In this document: positions 26,561-33,577 of the stretch, one piece after another
How the letters are laid out: each line of letters opens with the position of its first letter
Numbering within the stretch: the stretch's first letter is position 1
Assembly: GCA_910585965.1 (NCBI GenBank)
Contig: CAJUHH010000017.1
Coordinates: 10,010-74,009 of the forward strand
Direction: 5' to 3'
DNA: 64,000 nt
DNA from: an uncultured Lachnospiraceae bacterium
GTDB taxonomy: Bacteria > Bacillota > Clostridia > Lachnospirales > Lachnospiraceae
Made by a program: the position numbers and the translations under genes
The notes under the pieces: model-generated
What the model was told of the DNA's origin: nothing
The model's database searches: none
What the model saw: only the letters and a program-made list of their open reading frames with translations

Positions 26561-26591
26561 ATTATGCATCATTACGCTGCGTCACAAGCAA
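26561..26591 (-). promoter_or_regulatory. MerR-type promoter with 19-bp spacer and operator dyad
   Basis: On the minus strand TTGCTT (26586-26591) and CATAAT (26561-26566) are separated by 19 bp, longer than the normal 17. The spacer contains the short dyad ACGCAGCGT. Over-long spacers with a central dyad are the hallmark of promoters that MerR proteins activate by untwisting. The site lies about 25 bases before the merR-like start, implying autoregulation of the whole operon. Confidence 0.75.
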
Positions 26592-26612
26592 GACCTTTTT
26601 CAAAAAAATTTA

Positions 26613-26634
26613 CGGCAGAGATTTCTCCCTGCCG
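26613..26634 (-). terminator. Bidirectional terminator-like hairpin
   Basis: CGGCAG at 26613-26618 pairs with CTGCCG at 26629-26634. On the plus strand it is followed by CCTTTTT, on the minus strand by TAAATTTTTTT. It separates the MerR operon from the degenerate region and phosphatase gene upstream. Confidence 0.55.
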
Positions 26635-26764
26635 CCTTTTTGCTTATACAAAGATAATTTCCTTTTCTACAATTTCCTTTGCACACGCCCGTATGTATTT
26701 GCTTTGCAAATCCACTTTGCCAAAATCTATATAGCATTTTTTACGGCTTATTTTCTTTTTCATT

Positions 26765-26920
26765 CTATCTCGGTCCCAAAAACTTATCCCCATTCAAATG
26801 TATCATATGCTCCGGCATCATAGTCATTTTCTTTTTAGACGCATAAATATCTACCAGTCTCTCATGACACTGCAAAAAATGTTGCAGGTATTTTACCCAC
26901 AGTATCCCTCCAAAATCATA
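26765..26920 (-). pseudogene. Degenerate coding remnant, family not recognised
   Basis: On the minus strand a 51-codon stretch without a start reads YDFGGILWVKYLQHFLQCHE and ends MIHLNGDKFLGPR, stop. Composition and amino-acid pattern look like a real C-terminus, but stops lie directly upstream in the same frame. It is probably the tail of a lost mobile-element cargo gene. The rest of the gap from 26539 to 27112 holds only the MerR promoter, a hairpin and AT-rich sequence. Confidence 0.35.
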
Positions 26921-27112
26921 TTACAATTATTCTCTGAATAATCCCGGCTCTTCATTAGTCTTTTTCCCATTTCCTGAATACATTCCAAACTAGGAACTGG
27001 CATTGCATTTATCTCTGTTTTTTCTAATATTCATTACACATATCCATTGTTAATTCTATTATAATAAATTTTTCTGCTTTTATATACATAACCGCATTCC
27101 TCCAAATCCAAT

Positions 27113-27676
27113 TTATATCTGCTTCAGTAACTGTTCCATGTTTTCCCTATGCGGAATAATAATTTCTATATCTACTTCAGAATGAACACTCACATATTCC
27201 GTAAGCATATCCATTAAGTTGTCTTTGGACTTCATATAATCTTCAATGATTACTTCATCGCTAAATCCAAGTCGTTTTAAAATTATCGCCGATACTACAC
27301 CAGTACGGTCTTTACCCGCCGTACAAAAATACATCACATTGGATTCTGCATTCATGATTATATCAATAATCTTCTCCATCTTCTCATCTACCATCTGTTG
27401 ATAAACAATATGCAAATGTTCAAGCGACTTTGGAGTATCACCGCTACCTGTAACTGGAAGATGAAAATACCTAAATCCGGCTTTTTCCTTAAGAAAACAT
27501 GGTTTTTTAACAATCTCTTCATCTGATCTCAAATCTACAATTGTAATTATATTATTATCCAATAACCACTGAACTTCCTTATCAGTCAAATTCTCTGGAG
27601 CATCACTTCTAATATATCTCATCGTGCCTGTCGGTAGTACACGCGTGTTTCTTGTTGATTGTAATAAAGAACTCAT
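27113..27676 (-). CDS. Tyrosine-protein phosphatase
   Basis: A 187-residue phosphatase of the Cx5R type, with the P-loop MYFCTAGKDRTGVVSAIIL (nucleophile Cys and Arg present) and an upstream TIVDLRSDEEIVKKPCF segment typical of bacterial protein tyrosine or phosphoinositide phosphatases. It has no signal peptide. GGGAGGG precedes the ATG. The gene is AT-richer than the chromosomal core and sits among mobile-element fragments, so it was probably acquired as cargo. The substrate is unknown. Confidence 0.85.
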   Translation of the reverse strand: MSSLLQSTRNTRVLPTGTMRYIRSDAPENLTDKEVQWLLDNNIITIVDLRSDEEIVKKPCFLKEKAGFRYFHLPVTGSGDTPKSLEHLHIVYQQMVDEKMEKIIDIIMNAESNVMYFCTAGKDRTGVVSAIILKRLGFSDEVIIEDYMKSKDNLMDMLTEYVSVHSEVDIEIIIPHRENMEQLLKQI

Positions 27677-27773
27677 TTGGATAACCCTCCCACATATGAT
27701 TAATTATAACACTTTTGAATTCTATTTGTCTCTATAAAATATAAGGCATAGCAAACGCCATGCCCTACATTTC

Positions 27774-27969
27774 TTATCGTTTTAATGACCTCACAATTTT
27801 CTCTTTCTGCCTTTTCAAATCATTCTGTTTCTCATAAAGATTATTGCGCTCTTTACAGAGTTCTTTCATACGCTCCAACTGCGCCCGCACTCTCTCCCGG
27901 CAATCCGGCTCTATCTTCTTATATTCCCCGGTCAGATTGCGGATTGTATTATTCTTTCCCTTTATCTGT
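27774..27969 (-). pseudogene. Coiled-coil tail fragment, possibly of a mobilisation protein
   Basis: The minus strand reads IRNLTGEYKKIEPDCRERVR, then LERMKELCKERNNLYEKQND, and ends in a lysine-rich tail and stop; a TGA blocks the frame just upstream. The pattern is a charged coiled coil like the C-termini of relaxases and other mobilisation proteins, but no catalytic part is present. It follows the integrase/relaxase chimera at 27998-28393 on the same strand. Confidence 0.4.
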
Positions 27970-27997
27970 CATAATCCTACCAATCCTCACTTTCCTA

Positions 27998-28393
27998 TCA
28001 GCTCATTTCAAAGGTATGTTTCGGACGTTTCTTTGTCCTTTCTGCCTGCTCTAATGCCTTTGACCGCTCTACTACCGACTGTACCTGTTCCCTGCCTAAA
28101 TGACGCTCCTGCTTCTCCGCTTCATTCCATTCCGTCATTCCCCTTGTGCTGCCTTTAAAACCTTGCTCTGACAGTGCGTCTTTGAGGGAAACTCTCGTAT
28201 CAAGTCCACGCTTACTGTTATGGATAAAGGGAACATTGGCAGATGTACTTTTTAGAAATTCTCTTTCCCACTCCAACACTTCTTTTTTCGTGGCAAAACC
28301 ACGCTTCTTTTTGTGCTTCTTCTCCCCTTTCCAGTTTTCGTAATAGCATTGAGCAGTCCATTTCTCAGTCTTTTCATCTCTTGAAGCAGACAT
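27998..28393 (-). pseudogene. Chimeric fragment: integrase N-terminus fused to an unrelated tail
   Basis: The open frame of 131 codons begins like a tyrosine integrase of Tn916/ICE type (arm-binding domain: WTAQCYYENWKGEKKHKKKR, then GFATKKEVLEWEREFL), closely parallel to the N-terminus of the intact integrase at 38503. After about 52 residues it switches to a charged tail (LSEQGFKGSTRGMTEWNEAE ... RPKHTFEMS) that belongs to another protein, perhaps a mobilisation protein. The catalytic recombinase domain is absent. It is a deletion junction of an old integrated element. Confidence 0.6.
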
Positions 28394-28436
28394 TCCTTAT
28401 CCCTCTTTCATATGGTTTGGTTCGGCTGATTGTAAC

Positions 28437-28913
28437 CATAAAGCTGGTGTTGGCATTGGTAGTGAAGAATGCAAAGAGCGACCTTGTGTGGTTCTCCAAT
28501 ATAATTCAGCTAACAAAACATCACCTAATACACTGGTTGCACCTATAACGCATACCACCTCTACGCTTCCCATTGTTGTACCGATTACAGAGAAAAAGGA
28601 TTCTTACGGCAAACTGATACTTGATGGAAATGTTCTTCTCGGAAATATTACCTGTGTTAGCAAGGCAAGACTTAGCGATTATATTACCGACCTTTCCGCT
28701 GATGAAATGAAAGCTGTTGATAAAGCCATTTCTTTATCGCTTGGTATAAATCACCATTATCAGACATTACAAAATATGTATGACGACAAACTACAATATA
28801 TTGAAAAGCTGAAAAGCAATCGTACCTTGCAACAAGCTGATTTGGATTCAAAATAACAACAGCTTGATAAATTCCAAGAATTGCTTGATACCTATCATTT
28901 TTCAGATATTTAA
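28437..28913 (+). pseudogene. MazF/PemK-like toxin, 5'-truncated with in-frame stop
   Basis: Translation on the plus strand gives GVGIGSEECKERPCVVLQYN, then TLVAPITHTTSTLPIVVPI and LLGNITCVSKARLSDYI, matching the PemK/MazF endoribonuclease core (GSEQ..RP.V, the T.R/K conserved loops). The usual N-terminal strand before GIGSE is missing, with no start codon or ribosome binding site. A TAA at 28854-28856 interrupts the frame, after which coding-like sequence (QQLDKFQELLDTYHFSDI) continues in frame to a second stop at 28913. No antitoxin gene is adjacent. The length and C-terminal extension resemble ICE-borne PemK-like proteins. Confidence 0.6.
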
Positions 28914-28998
28914 AAATTAGCATATTTTTTAGAAAAATCTCTAAAAGAAATGTAGACAACTTTGGATTTTCATGCTAGTATCAGGATACAAGAAAAGT

Positions 28999-29174
28999 GT
29001 TCACGAGTGGAACGCTAATATAGTATTTCAAACAAGGGAACTACGAGTGAGTTCTCTTTATTTTATTTATGCATAATTTCTTTCCTTTAACATAAAATAT
29101 TATTACAATTCTTCTTTGGACGTGTGCCAAAGGATTTATTGTAATTAAACAAAGGGAGTCACGAGCGGACTCCC
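28999..29174. repeat. Cluster of hairpins with a conserved ACGAGTG-type loop
   Basis: Four hairpins carry nearly the same seven-base loop: GTTC-ACGAGTG-GAAC (28999-29013), GGGAACT-ACGAGTG-AGTTCTC (29036-29056), TTTGG-ACGTGTG-CCAAA inside an ATTACAAT/ATTGTAAT outer stem (about 29103-29144), and GGGAGTC-ACGAGCG-GACTCCC (29154-29174). The stems differ while the loops are kept, which points to recognition of the loop. They lie immediately downstream of the ParA-like gene. The third and fourth are close to its stop and may also end transcription. Confidence 0.6.
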
Positions 29175-29181
29175 TATTTAT

Positions 29182-30246
29182 CTACAATCTATCTACAATC
29201 ATATCAATTGCATTTAAACATTCTTTTATTTTTTCAGAATTTACTTTTACATCTATACCGTATACCTTATAATATCCTTGCTTCATAGATGAAAGTAAGC
29301 GTCCCAAATGTGCGCATACGACTCCTGCCGTATTAAAATCCCTTAATGGAATAGAGTAATAATTTCTAAACTGTTCTTTCGTTGATATAGTCTTTGTTGC
29401 ATTAACAAAATAACTTGGATTTTGTTTGTAGATATCATATAATGCCTTGGACGTAGCATCTGATAATGCCGCAAACGCTGTTGCCGGACCCTCAAACTGT
29501 GTTAATCTATTCCCAATTAGTAAATGAATTTGAGGGACTCTCACTTTCTGCTGTTTTGCAACTTCGGCAAACGTCCATGATCCATATATCGGATGTTGTG
29601 GATTTGTGCCGTGTAAAAGTGCTACCATAGCCGATGCTGCTGTTTTTGAAGAATCATCAGCATTAATAGGTGTCAATAACCTATTTACCGCCGCAACTGC
29701 CATTTGCGTATAAATACTAAAACTTGGATTCGTATCTACAAAGACCATCCAATCATCTTGACAATCTGCAATATTATCAATAAATTTCTTAAATATTTCA
29801 ATTACCCATTTCCAAGGCTGTGCGTTTGGTGTAAGTGCCCTTGCTGATGCTGCTTCATTAATTGCAGGTGCCATAGGTTCCATATTTCCGTCACCACATA
29901 ATAAATACATATTGCTTGGTGCCCCTTTATTATAGTCACTCACATGAATCAAAAAATCATTTGGATTTGGAAGTTTTGCACCACGTCCATTTGTAATTAC
30001 CGTACTTACATAACCAACAACCGATTTGGGAATGTCTCTACTGCATAATTCAACTACTCTTTCATCTCCTGCTGTTCCACCACCTAAAAGCATCATGCTA
30101 GAATTAGACTGAGGACATAAATCAATAACTAGAACCTTTACATTTGAATGTGTTTCCGCATATCTCATAGATAAATGAAATGAAATCGTACTTTTCCCTA
30201 CACCGCCTTTATTATTCCATAAAGCATAACTATTAATTAACGGCAT
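29182..30246 (-). CDS. ParA-family ATPase
   Basis: A 354-residue P-loop ATPase of the ParA/Soj type. It starts MPLINSYALWNNKGGVGKST, with the deviant Walker A (KGGVGKST) at the N-terminus, followed by VKVLVIDLCPQSNSSMML (Walker A' region) and WMVFVDTNPSFSIYTQMAVA. It is larger than chromosomal Soj, and no ParB or centromere-binding partner gene is adjacent. It is therefore likely an element-borne partition or maintenance ATPase, perhaps orphaned. AGGGGG six bases before the ATG fixes the start; the open frame continues upstream into a non-coding direct repeat. The ACGAGTG-loop hairpins follow it. Confidence 0.8.
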   Translation of the reverse strand: MPLINSYALWNNKGGVGKSTISFHLSMRYAETHSNVKVLVIDLCPQSNSSMMLLGGGTAGDERVVELCSRDIPKSVVGYVSTVITNGRGAKLPNPNDFLIHVSDYNKGAPSNMYLLCGDGNMEPMAPAINEAASARALTPNAQPWKWVIEIFKKFIDNIADCQDDWMVFVDTNPSFSIYTQMAVAAVNRLLTPINADDSSKTAASAMVALLHGTNPQHPIYGSWTFAEVAKQQKVRVPQIHLLIGNRLTQFEGPATAFAALSDATSKALYDIYKQNPSYFVNATKTISTKEQFRNYYSIPLRDFNTAGVVCAHLGRLLSSMKQGYYKVYGIDVKVNSEKIKECLNAIDMIVDRL

Positions 30247-30270
30247 TTCTTTCCCCCTTCGCAAACATTT

Positions 30271-30290
30271 TAGAGCCAAAATAGAGCCAC
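30271..30290. repeat. 20-bp bipartite repeat, copy 1
   Basis: TAGAGCCAAAATAGAGCCAC is itself a tandem of TAGAGCCA units 10 bp apart. It has the same layout as copy 2 (30498-30517) and copy 3 (39542-39561), TAG-NN-CC-A(A/T)4-TAG-NN-CC-A. Helically phased pairs near attachment sites resemble integrase arm-binding sites. Confidence 0.45.
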
Positions 30291-30324
30291 TTCCATTATA
30301 TCATAGATTTCAGAGTTTGAAAAA

Positions 30325-30351
30325 GGGCTTCCCGAAATCTCGGAAAGCCCC
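30325..30351 (-). terminator. Displaced ancestral tuf terminator
   Basis: On the minus strand GGGGCTTTCCGAGATTTCGG...AAGCCC is followed by TTTTTC: a strong intrinsic terminator. It lies 22 bases beyond a copy of the tuf 3' tail (30373-30394). Before the island inserted, it would have directly followed tuf. It now has no tuf gene in front of it. Confidence 0.7.
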
Positions 30352-30372
30352 ATAAAATCCAGCTTTTTACTG

Positions 30373-30394
30373 ATTACTCAATGATAGTAGCAAC
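30373..30394 (-). other. Distal attachment site (copy of the tuf 3' end)
   Basis: Attactcaatgatagtagca shares the 14-bp core TCAATGATAGTAGC (30378-30391) and flanking bases with the end of tuf at 39620-39641. On the minus strand it still reads V-A-T-I-I-E-stop, the last residues of EF-Tu. It marks the distal junction of the island. Confidence 0.85.
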
Positions 30395-30497
30395 CCAACG
30401 CGCAAAACTCTTTGCCCTCATTTTCACCCTATTTTTCATTGATTTTATAGGCTTGTTCGCTCTGATTTTCTCTTATTTTTCTATCTGCATGATTTTT

Positions 30498-30517
30498 TAG
30501 TACCATTTTAGTACCAC
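30498..30517. repeat. 20-bp bipartite repeat, copy 2 (inside the distal end)
   Basis: TAGTACCATTTTAGTACCAC has the same spacing as copies 1 and 3. It lies just inside the distal attachment site, mirrored by copy 3 just inside the integrase end, as expected for integrase arm sites at both ends of an integrated element. Confidence 0.5.
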
Positions 30518-31167
30518 TATCTCAAGCTATTAAGATGGTTCATAATACCCGCTTTTTCCTTACCAGAGAACATGGAGCATCTGGCCATCCCCATCCAAAA
30601 TTCACGCTCATAATCCTTTTGAAGCTGCCGGAACTCCTTCATAATCCTTTCGTACTTCTCCCACCGCATATAAGGCGGCTTTGGGATATGCCACAAATCT
30701 TGAATGGGCGTATCAGGGTAATCTTTCCACCACCATGTATATCCTAGCTTCTTTTCCACAATACGCTCCATTTTCAGCCGCATTTCGTCCATGCCGCTTT
30801 TCTGCTGACTGGAATAATTCAGCTTTGCACAGTTCCGGCACATATAATGTTCCTGCCGTCTGTAAAGGTATCTGACACGCTTTCCGCAATATGGACAATG
30901 AAAATATAGCCTTGTGGATTTTCCGTCAATCCCTGATACCCTGGACAAAATCAGATCGGTGTACGAATCTCCCTCCCTGATCTCTGCCATTCCTTCTCCC
31001 ACATAATAGATAATATCTCCACTGATAATCGGATATTTTACAGTCTCTTTGCAGAAAAGATATTTATCCCCTTTGAGGTAATCATAAAAAGAAAAGCTGT
31101 CAATCCTGCGGAAATTTTCAAGCCGCCTGTGCGTCTTATTATGCCCTCCGGAACCATAGCCGCCCAT
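30517..31167 (-). CDS. Phage-type zinc-ribbon protein
   Basis: A 216-residue protein starting MGGYGSGGHNKTHRRLENFR, an N-terminus common in uncharacterised phage and island proteins of Clostridia. In the centre is a four-cysteine zinc ribbon (YFHCPYCGKRVRYLY ... HYMCRNCAKLNYSS). The C-terminal half is basic and aromatic (YTWWWKDYPDTPIQDLWHIP), with no known domain. It may be a nucleic-acid-binding protein. Its ATG at 31167 comes one base after the stop of the preceding gene. A second ATG four codons upstream has a poorly placed ribosome binding site. Confidence 0.6.
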   Translation of the reverse strand: MGGYGSGGHNKTHRRLENFRRIDSFSFYDYLKGDKYLFCKETVKYPIISGDIIYYVGEGMAEIREGDSYTDLILSRVSGIDGKSTRLYFHCPYCGKRVRYLYRRQEHYMCRNCAKLNYSSQQKSGMDEMRLKMERIVEKKLGYTWWWKDYPDTPIQDLWHIPKPPYMRWEKYERIMKEFRQLQKDYEREFWMGMARCSMFSGKEKAGIMNHLNSLR

Positions 31168-31168
31168 A

Positions 31169-31495
31169 TTACACCGCATCCTTTCCCCGAAGCATCCTGT
31201 CCAGTATGGAAAGCGTAAGTTTCCGATATGAATAAAAGCTGTTTCTACAGCATGGCATTATTTCCGTTTCCCCAAGCTCCCATTTGATTTCCATATCGTG
31301 GAGTGATTTTCCCTCGGCAATAGATGCTATAATCCACTTTGCTATGTGTGGTTCTGCCTGTCGTGCGGCCACACGTAATAAGTCAGCGTGCTTCCCTGTC
31401 CTGCATTCTTTTAACAATGCCTTTGCCCGGTTCTTTCCCAAGCCATACCCGGCATAACTTTCTTGCACACCGTAACCATTTCGCTTTGCCCGCAT
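31169..31495 (-). CDS. Small RinA/ArpU-like phage protein
   Basis: A 108-residue protein. The end (PCCRNSFYSYRKLTLSILDR) resembles the C-terminal HTH of phage late-gene activators of the RinA/ArpU type, where C-S-R-x-x-F-Y-x-x-R-x-x-x is conserved, and the front has YGLGKNRAKALLKECRTGKH. The identification is by pattern only. If right, it would control expression of packaging or capsid genes. It sits directly after the capsid operon terminator and is coupled to the zinc-ribbon gene. Confidence 0.45.
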   Translation of the reverse strand: MRAKRNGYGVQESYAGYGLGKNRAKALLKECRTGKHADLLRVAARQAEPHIAKWIIASIAEGKSLHDMEIKWELGETEIMPCCRNSFYSYRKLTLSILDRMLRGKDAV

Positions 31496-31520
31496 ACCCT
31501 ATCCCTCCATATACAGAAAG

Positions 31521-31547
31521 CCCCTGCCGCCTTTATGGAAGCAGGGG
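31521..31547 (-). terminator. Terminator-like hairpin after the capsid gene
   Basis: CCCCTGC (31521-31527) pairs with GCAGGGG (31541-31547). On the minus strand it follows the capsid stop by 9 bases and is succeeded by CTTTCTGTAT, a weak U-rich tail. Partial termination is likely. Confidence 0.5.
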
Positions 31548-31555
31548 AAGACTTT

Positions 31556-32437
31556 CTATTTCGTTTCCTGTGTGCCGCTGTCCGCTTTTGTGGCCGTCTT
31601 TGCCGTCTGCTCCTGATAATAGATTGCTTTTACCTTGTTATCCAGCACAAACGCATCGTAACAGATACGCCCCTCCACAAGGGAGCCACTGATTCCCGGT
31701 GGGTCTTCATGCACTTTGTAATCTTCCAGTTTTGTCGGAGCAACTGTCGCGCATGGATGCGCCAGCATGAAGCCGAAACTCTCCGGGAGCCTTACCGCAG
31801 GAACCTTTATAACCGTTGCACCGTCCATCATTGCAATGACCCCTCTAAGGCGCATATCCTCCGCAATATCTGTTTCCATGATGATATCTTTACTCCGCTT
31901 CATCGTGGTGTATACATCCGGCGTAACTACCAAAATACGGCCTGTCTCCGGCACTTCTGAATTATCCAGCGCATTGTTTGCTCTAAGTATTTCATCAAAG
32001 ATATTCGTTGCATCCAATACCACTGCGTCTGGCTTATGCCCTGCACCGGAACACATCACGCCATAAGTATAGCTGTCTACCTCTGGAACAACCTTTTCCC
32101 TGACCTGCCTTGCCAGTGCCGATGCCGCCGCAAGCTGCTGTGCCGTCTCGTCATTGTCCAGCTTGTCGATTGCGAACGTAAAGGAACGGTCATTTTTAAG
32201 GGTAAATTCTTCCGTTGCCGCATCCAAATCATGGATAGTGCCATACCGGGAGCCGGTAAATCCCGGCACAGGGTTCCGGCTGTAGTCCTGCATCTCGCTT
32301 GTACCGATTTTGTAAATTTTAATGCTGTGCGCCCCTGTCCAGCTAAAGTCCTGATTCGTCAGGAGCGACTTTTTTGATTCTGTGGTAAAGATTTCATCCG
32401 TATAAGGCTGAAACTGTGTAACTAAACTGATTGCCAT
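31556..32437 (-). CDS. Phage major capsid protein
   Basis: A 293-residue protein resembling HK97-fold major capsid proteins of Firmicutes phages. It begins MAISLVTQFQPYTDEIFTTE and shows the N-arm/E-loop-like stretch FTLKNDRSFTFAIDKLDNDE, then a P-domain helix (AAASALARQVREKVVPEVDS) and A-domain strands (RILVVTPDVYTTMKRSKDII; VIKVPAVRLPESFGFMLAHP). The length is right for a complete subunit and no frameshift is seen. The scaffold gene is 16 bases upstream, the standard order. It is the only virion-type structural gene of the island besides the scaffold; no portal or protease is encoded. Confidence 0.75.
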   Translation of the reverse strand: MAISLVTQFQPYTDEIFTTESKKSLLTNQDFSWTGAHSIKIYKIGTSEMQDYSRNPVPGFTGSRYGTIHDLDAATEEFTLKNDRSFTFAIDKLDNDETAQQLAAASALARQVREKVVPEVDSYTYGVMCSGAGHKPDAVVLDATNIFDEILRANNALDNSEVPETGRILVVTPDVYTTMKRSKDIIMETDIAEDMRLRGVIAMMDGATVIKVPAVRLPESFGFMLAHPCATVAPTKLEDYKVHEDPPGISGSLVEGRICYDAFVLDNKVKAIYYQEQTAKTATKADSGTQETK

Positions 32438-32453
32438 AAAATATTATTCTCCT

Positions 32454-32897
32454 TTAATTCAGATTCATGGCTTTTCTAATGGGGTCTATGTTTGCCGCCC
32501 GAAATGGCTTCAACGGTCCCGTGAACGGTTTCGCCCGTCCTGCTTCAAGCTGTGCCTGTTTTTCATCATCTTTTTTTGATTTCAGGCGTTCCTCCATCAA
32601 GCCATCTATGATGCCTAAAGCCTTGTCAAAGGCTCCTTCACTGTTACAATTCAGCGCATCCAAAAGCGTTTCCGGGTATCCCCTGTCAATCAGCTTTTGG
32701 CGGCTGTTCAAACGAAACTCACGCTGTGCAAGCTCCTGTTCCCTCTCACCCAGTTCTTTTGATGCCTTTTCCCGGTCTTTTGCAAGCCGCTCCTGCACGA
32801 TACGGTTTACATCGTCCTGCGTGAAAGTCTTTTCCCCTGCCCCTTGTACGGGCATCTGGTCTGTGTTCTGATTCTGGTTCATACTCTCTGTATTCAT
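32454..32897 (-). CDS. DUF4355 phage scaffolding protein
   Basis: A 147-residue, highly charged and coiled-coil protein of the DUF4355 type, which acts as the internal scaffold for capsid assembly in many Firmicutes phages. A flexible start (MNTESMNQNQNTDQMPV) is followed by FTQDDVNRIVQERLAKDREK, the helical REQELAQREFRLNSRQKLID and the conserved-looking GYPETLLDALNCNSEGAFDK; the C-terminus is basic. CTAGGAGGAAAATT fixes the start at 32897. It precedes the capsid gene, in one operon with it. Confidence 0.75.
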   Translation of the reverse strand: MNTESMNQNQNTDQMPVQGAGEKTFTQDDVNRIVQERLAKDREKASKELGEREQELAQREFRLNSRQKLIDRGYPETLLDALNCNSEGAFDKALGIIDGLMEERLKSKKDDEKQAQLEAGRAKPFTGPLKPFRAANIDPIRKAMNLN

Positions 32898-32950
32898 AAT
32901 TTTCCTCCTAGTTTTACGCCATAGTAGGCTATTTTGTGGCAAATAGAAAA

Positions 32951-32993
32951 GGCGTGAAAAATTCCACTCGCTTTGAGTAAAACTTCCCACGCC
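32951..32993 (-). terminator. Intrinsic terminator in the leader of the scaffold-capsid operon
   Basis: GGCGTG (32951-32956) and CACGCC (32988-32993) enclose further paired blocks (ACTC/GAGT at the centre). On the minus strand the stem is followed by TTTTCTATTT. It lies between the promoter at 33062-33090 and the scaffold start at 32897, so transcripts would stop before the capsid genes unless an antiterminator acts. Confidence 0.6.
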
Positions 32994-33061
32994 TTATATG
33001 GCTTCCGTCCGTTTCTTCCTAATCGTCCGGGGTACTCCAATATTCTGTTTGCTCTACTGTT

Positions 33062-33090
33062 ATTATAACAAGAAACAGGCAGATTTTCAA
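33062..33090 (-). promoter_or_regulatory. Promoter of the scaffold-capsid operon
   Basis: TTGAAA (33085-33090) and a perfect TATAAT (33062-33067) are 17 bp apart on the minus strand. It is followed by an intrinsic terminator hairpin and then the scaffold gene, suggesting a separately controlled late module. Confidence 0.75.
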
Positions 33091-33134
33091 TATTTTTCTA
33101 CACATTCTCCAATTCCTATATAGATATGTTTTGC

Positions 33135-33323
33135 CTAAATCAACGGCGAATTTGCACCTTTTTGTGCTTTTCCATCGGAAATATCCACTTCAAGATAGGC
33201 TTTCTTATACCGCCCATTTTCGCCCTTATCTGCCCTGCACGACTTAATTACCGGCTTTAACAGTTCCGTCACTGTATGAAGCTCCTGCGGCTTCTCATAG
33301 CTTACTCTTACCTTTACTGCCAT
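33135..33323 (-). CDS. Small conserved phage protein, function unknown
   Basis: A 62-residue protein, MAVKVRVSYEKPQELHTVTE ... YKKAYLEVDIS, of a type often seen in Firmicutes prophages and islands. It has no known domain. A GAGGTGG site lies 12 bases upstream of the chosen ATG. It comes before the late promoter and probably ends the early operon. Confidence 0.6.
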   Translation of the reverse strand: MAVKVRVSYEKPQELHTVTELLKPVIKSCRADKGENGRYKKAYLEVDISDGKAQKGANSPLI

Positions 33324-33442
33324 TATATCAGATACCACCTCACTTTGCCAGCGCCATACCGTTATTTCCACGTTTTGATCTGAATACCCATTATGCCGCC
33401 GGGTTCGGGTGTTGGCGCGCCGTTCCTCGGCTCATAAAAGGA

Positions 33443-33577
33443 TTATCCCCAAAGAAGCCACTGGATGATATTCAGTGTAATGCTGATTACCGCAGCCAGC
33501 CGCCAGCGGTTACGCTGTTTCACTGCTTCATTGATTATCTCCGTTGCAAAAGTCTCTTTCTCGCTTTTCCTTGTCAT
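33443..33577 (-). CDS. 44-residue single-pass membrane protein
   Basis: MTRKSEKETFATEIINEAVK followed by a basic stretch QRNRWR and one hydrophobic helix LAAVISITLNIIQWLLWG, then stop. GGAGGAAACAAAGA precedes the ATG. It overlaps the end of the 58-residue gene at 33528-33704 in another frame, as in compact phage operons. Its function is unknown; a membrane-active or host-takeover role is possible. Confidence 0.6.
   Translation of the reverse strand: MTRKSEKETFATEIINEAVKQRNRWRLAAVISITLNIIQWLLWG

Noticed and set aside
30498..30520. Taking the distal island end as the tail of a second integrase gene
   Set aside because: The minus-strand frame there is only about two dozen codons and carries no catalytic motif; the repeat is better explained as an arm-type site.
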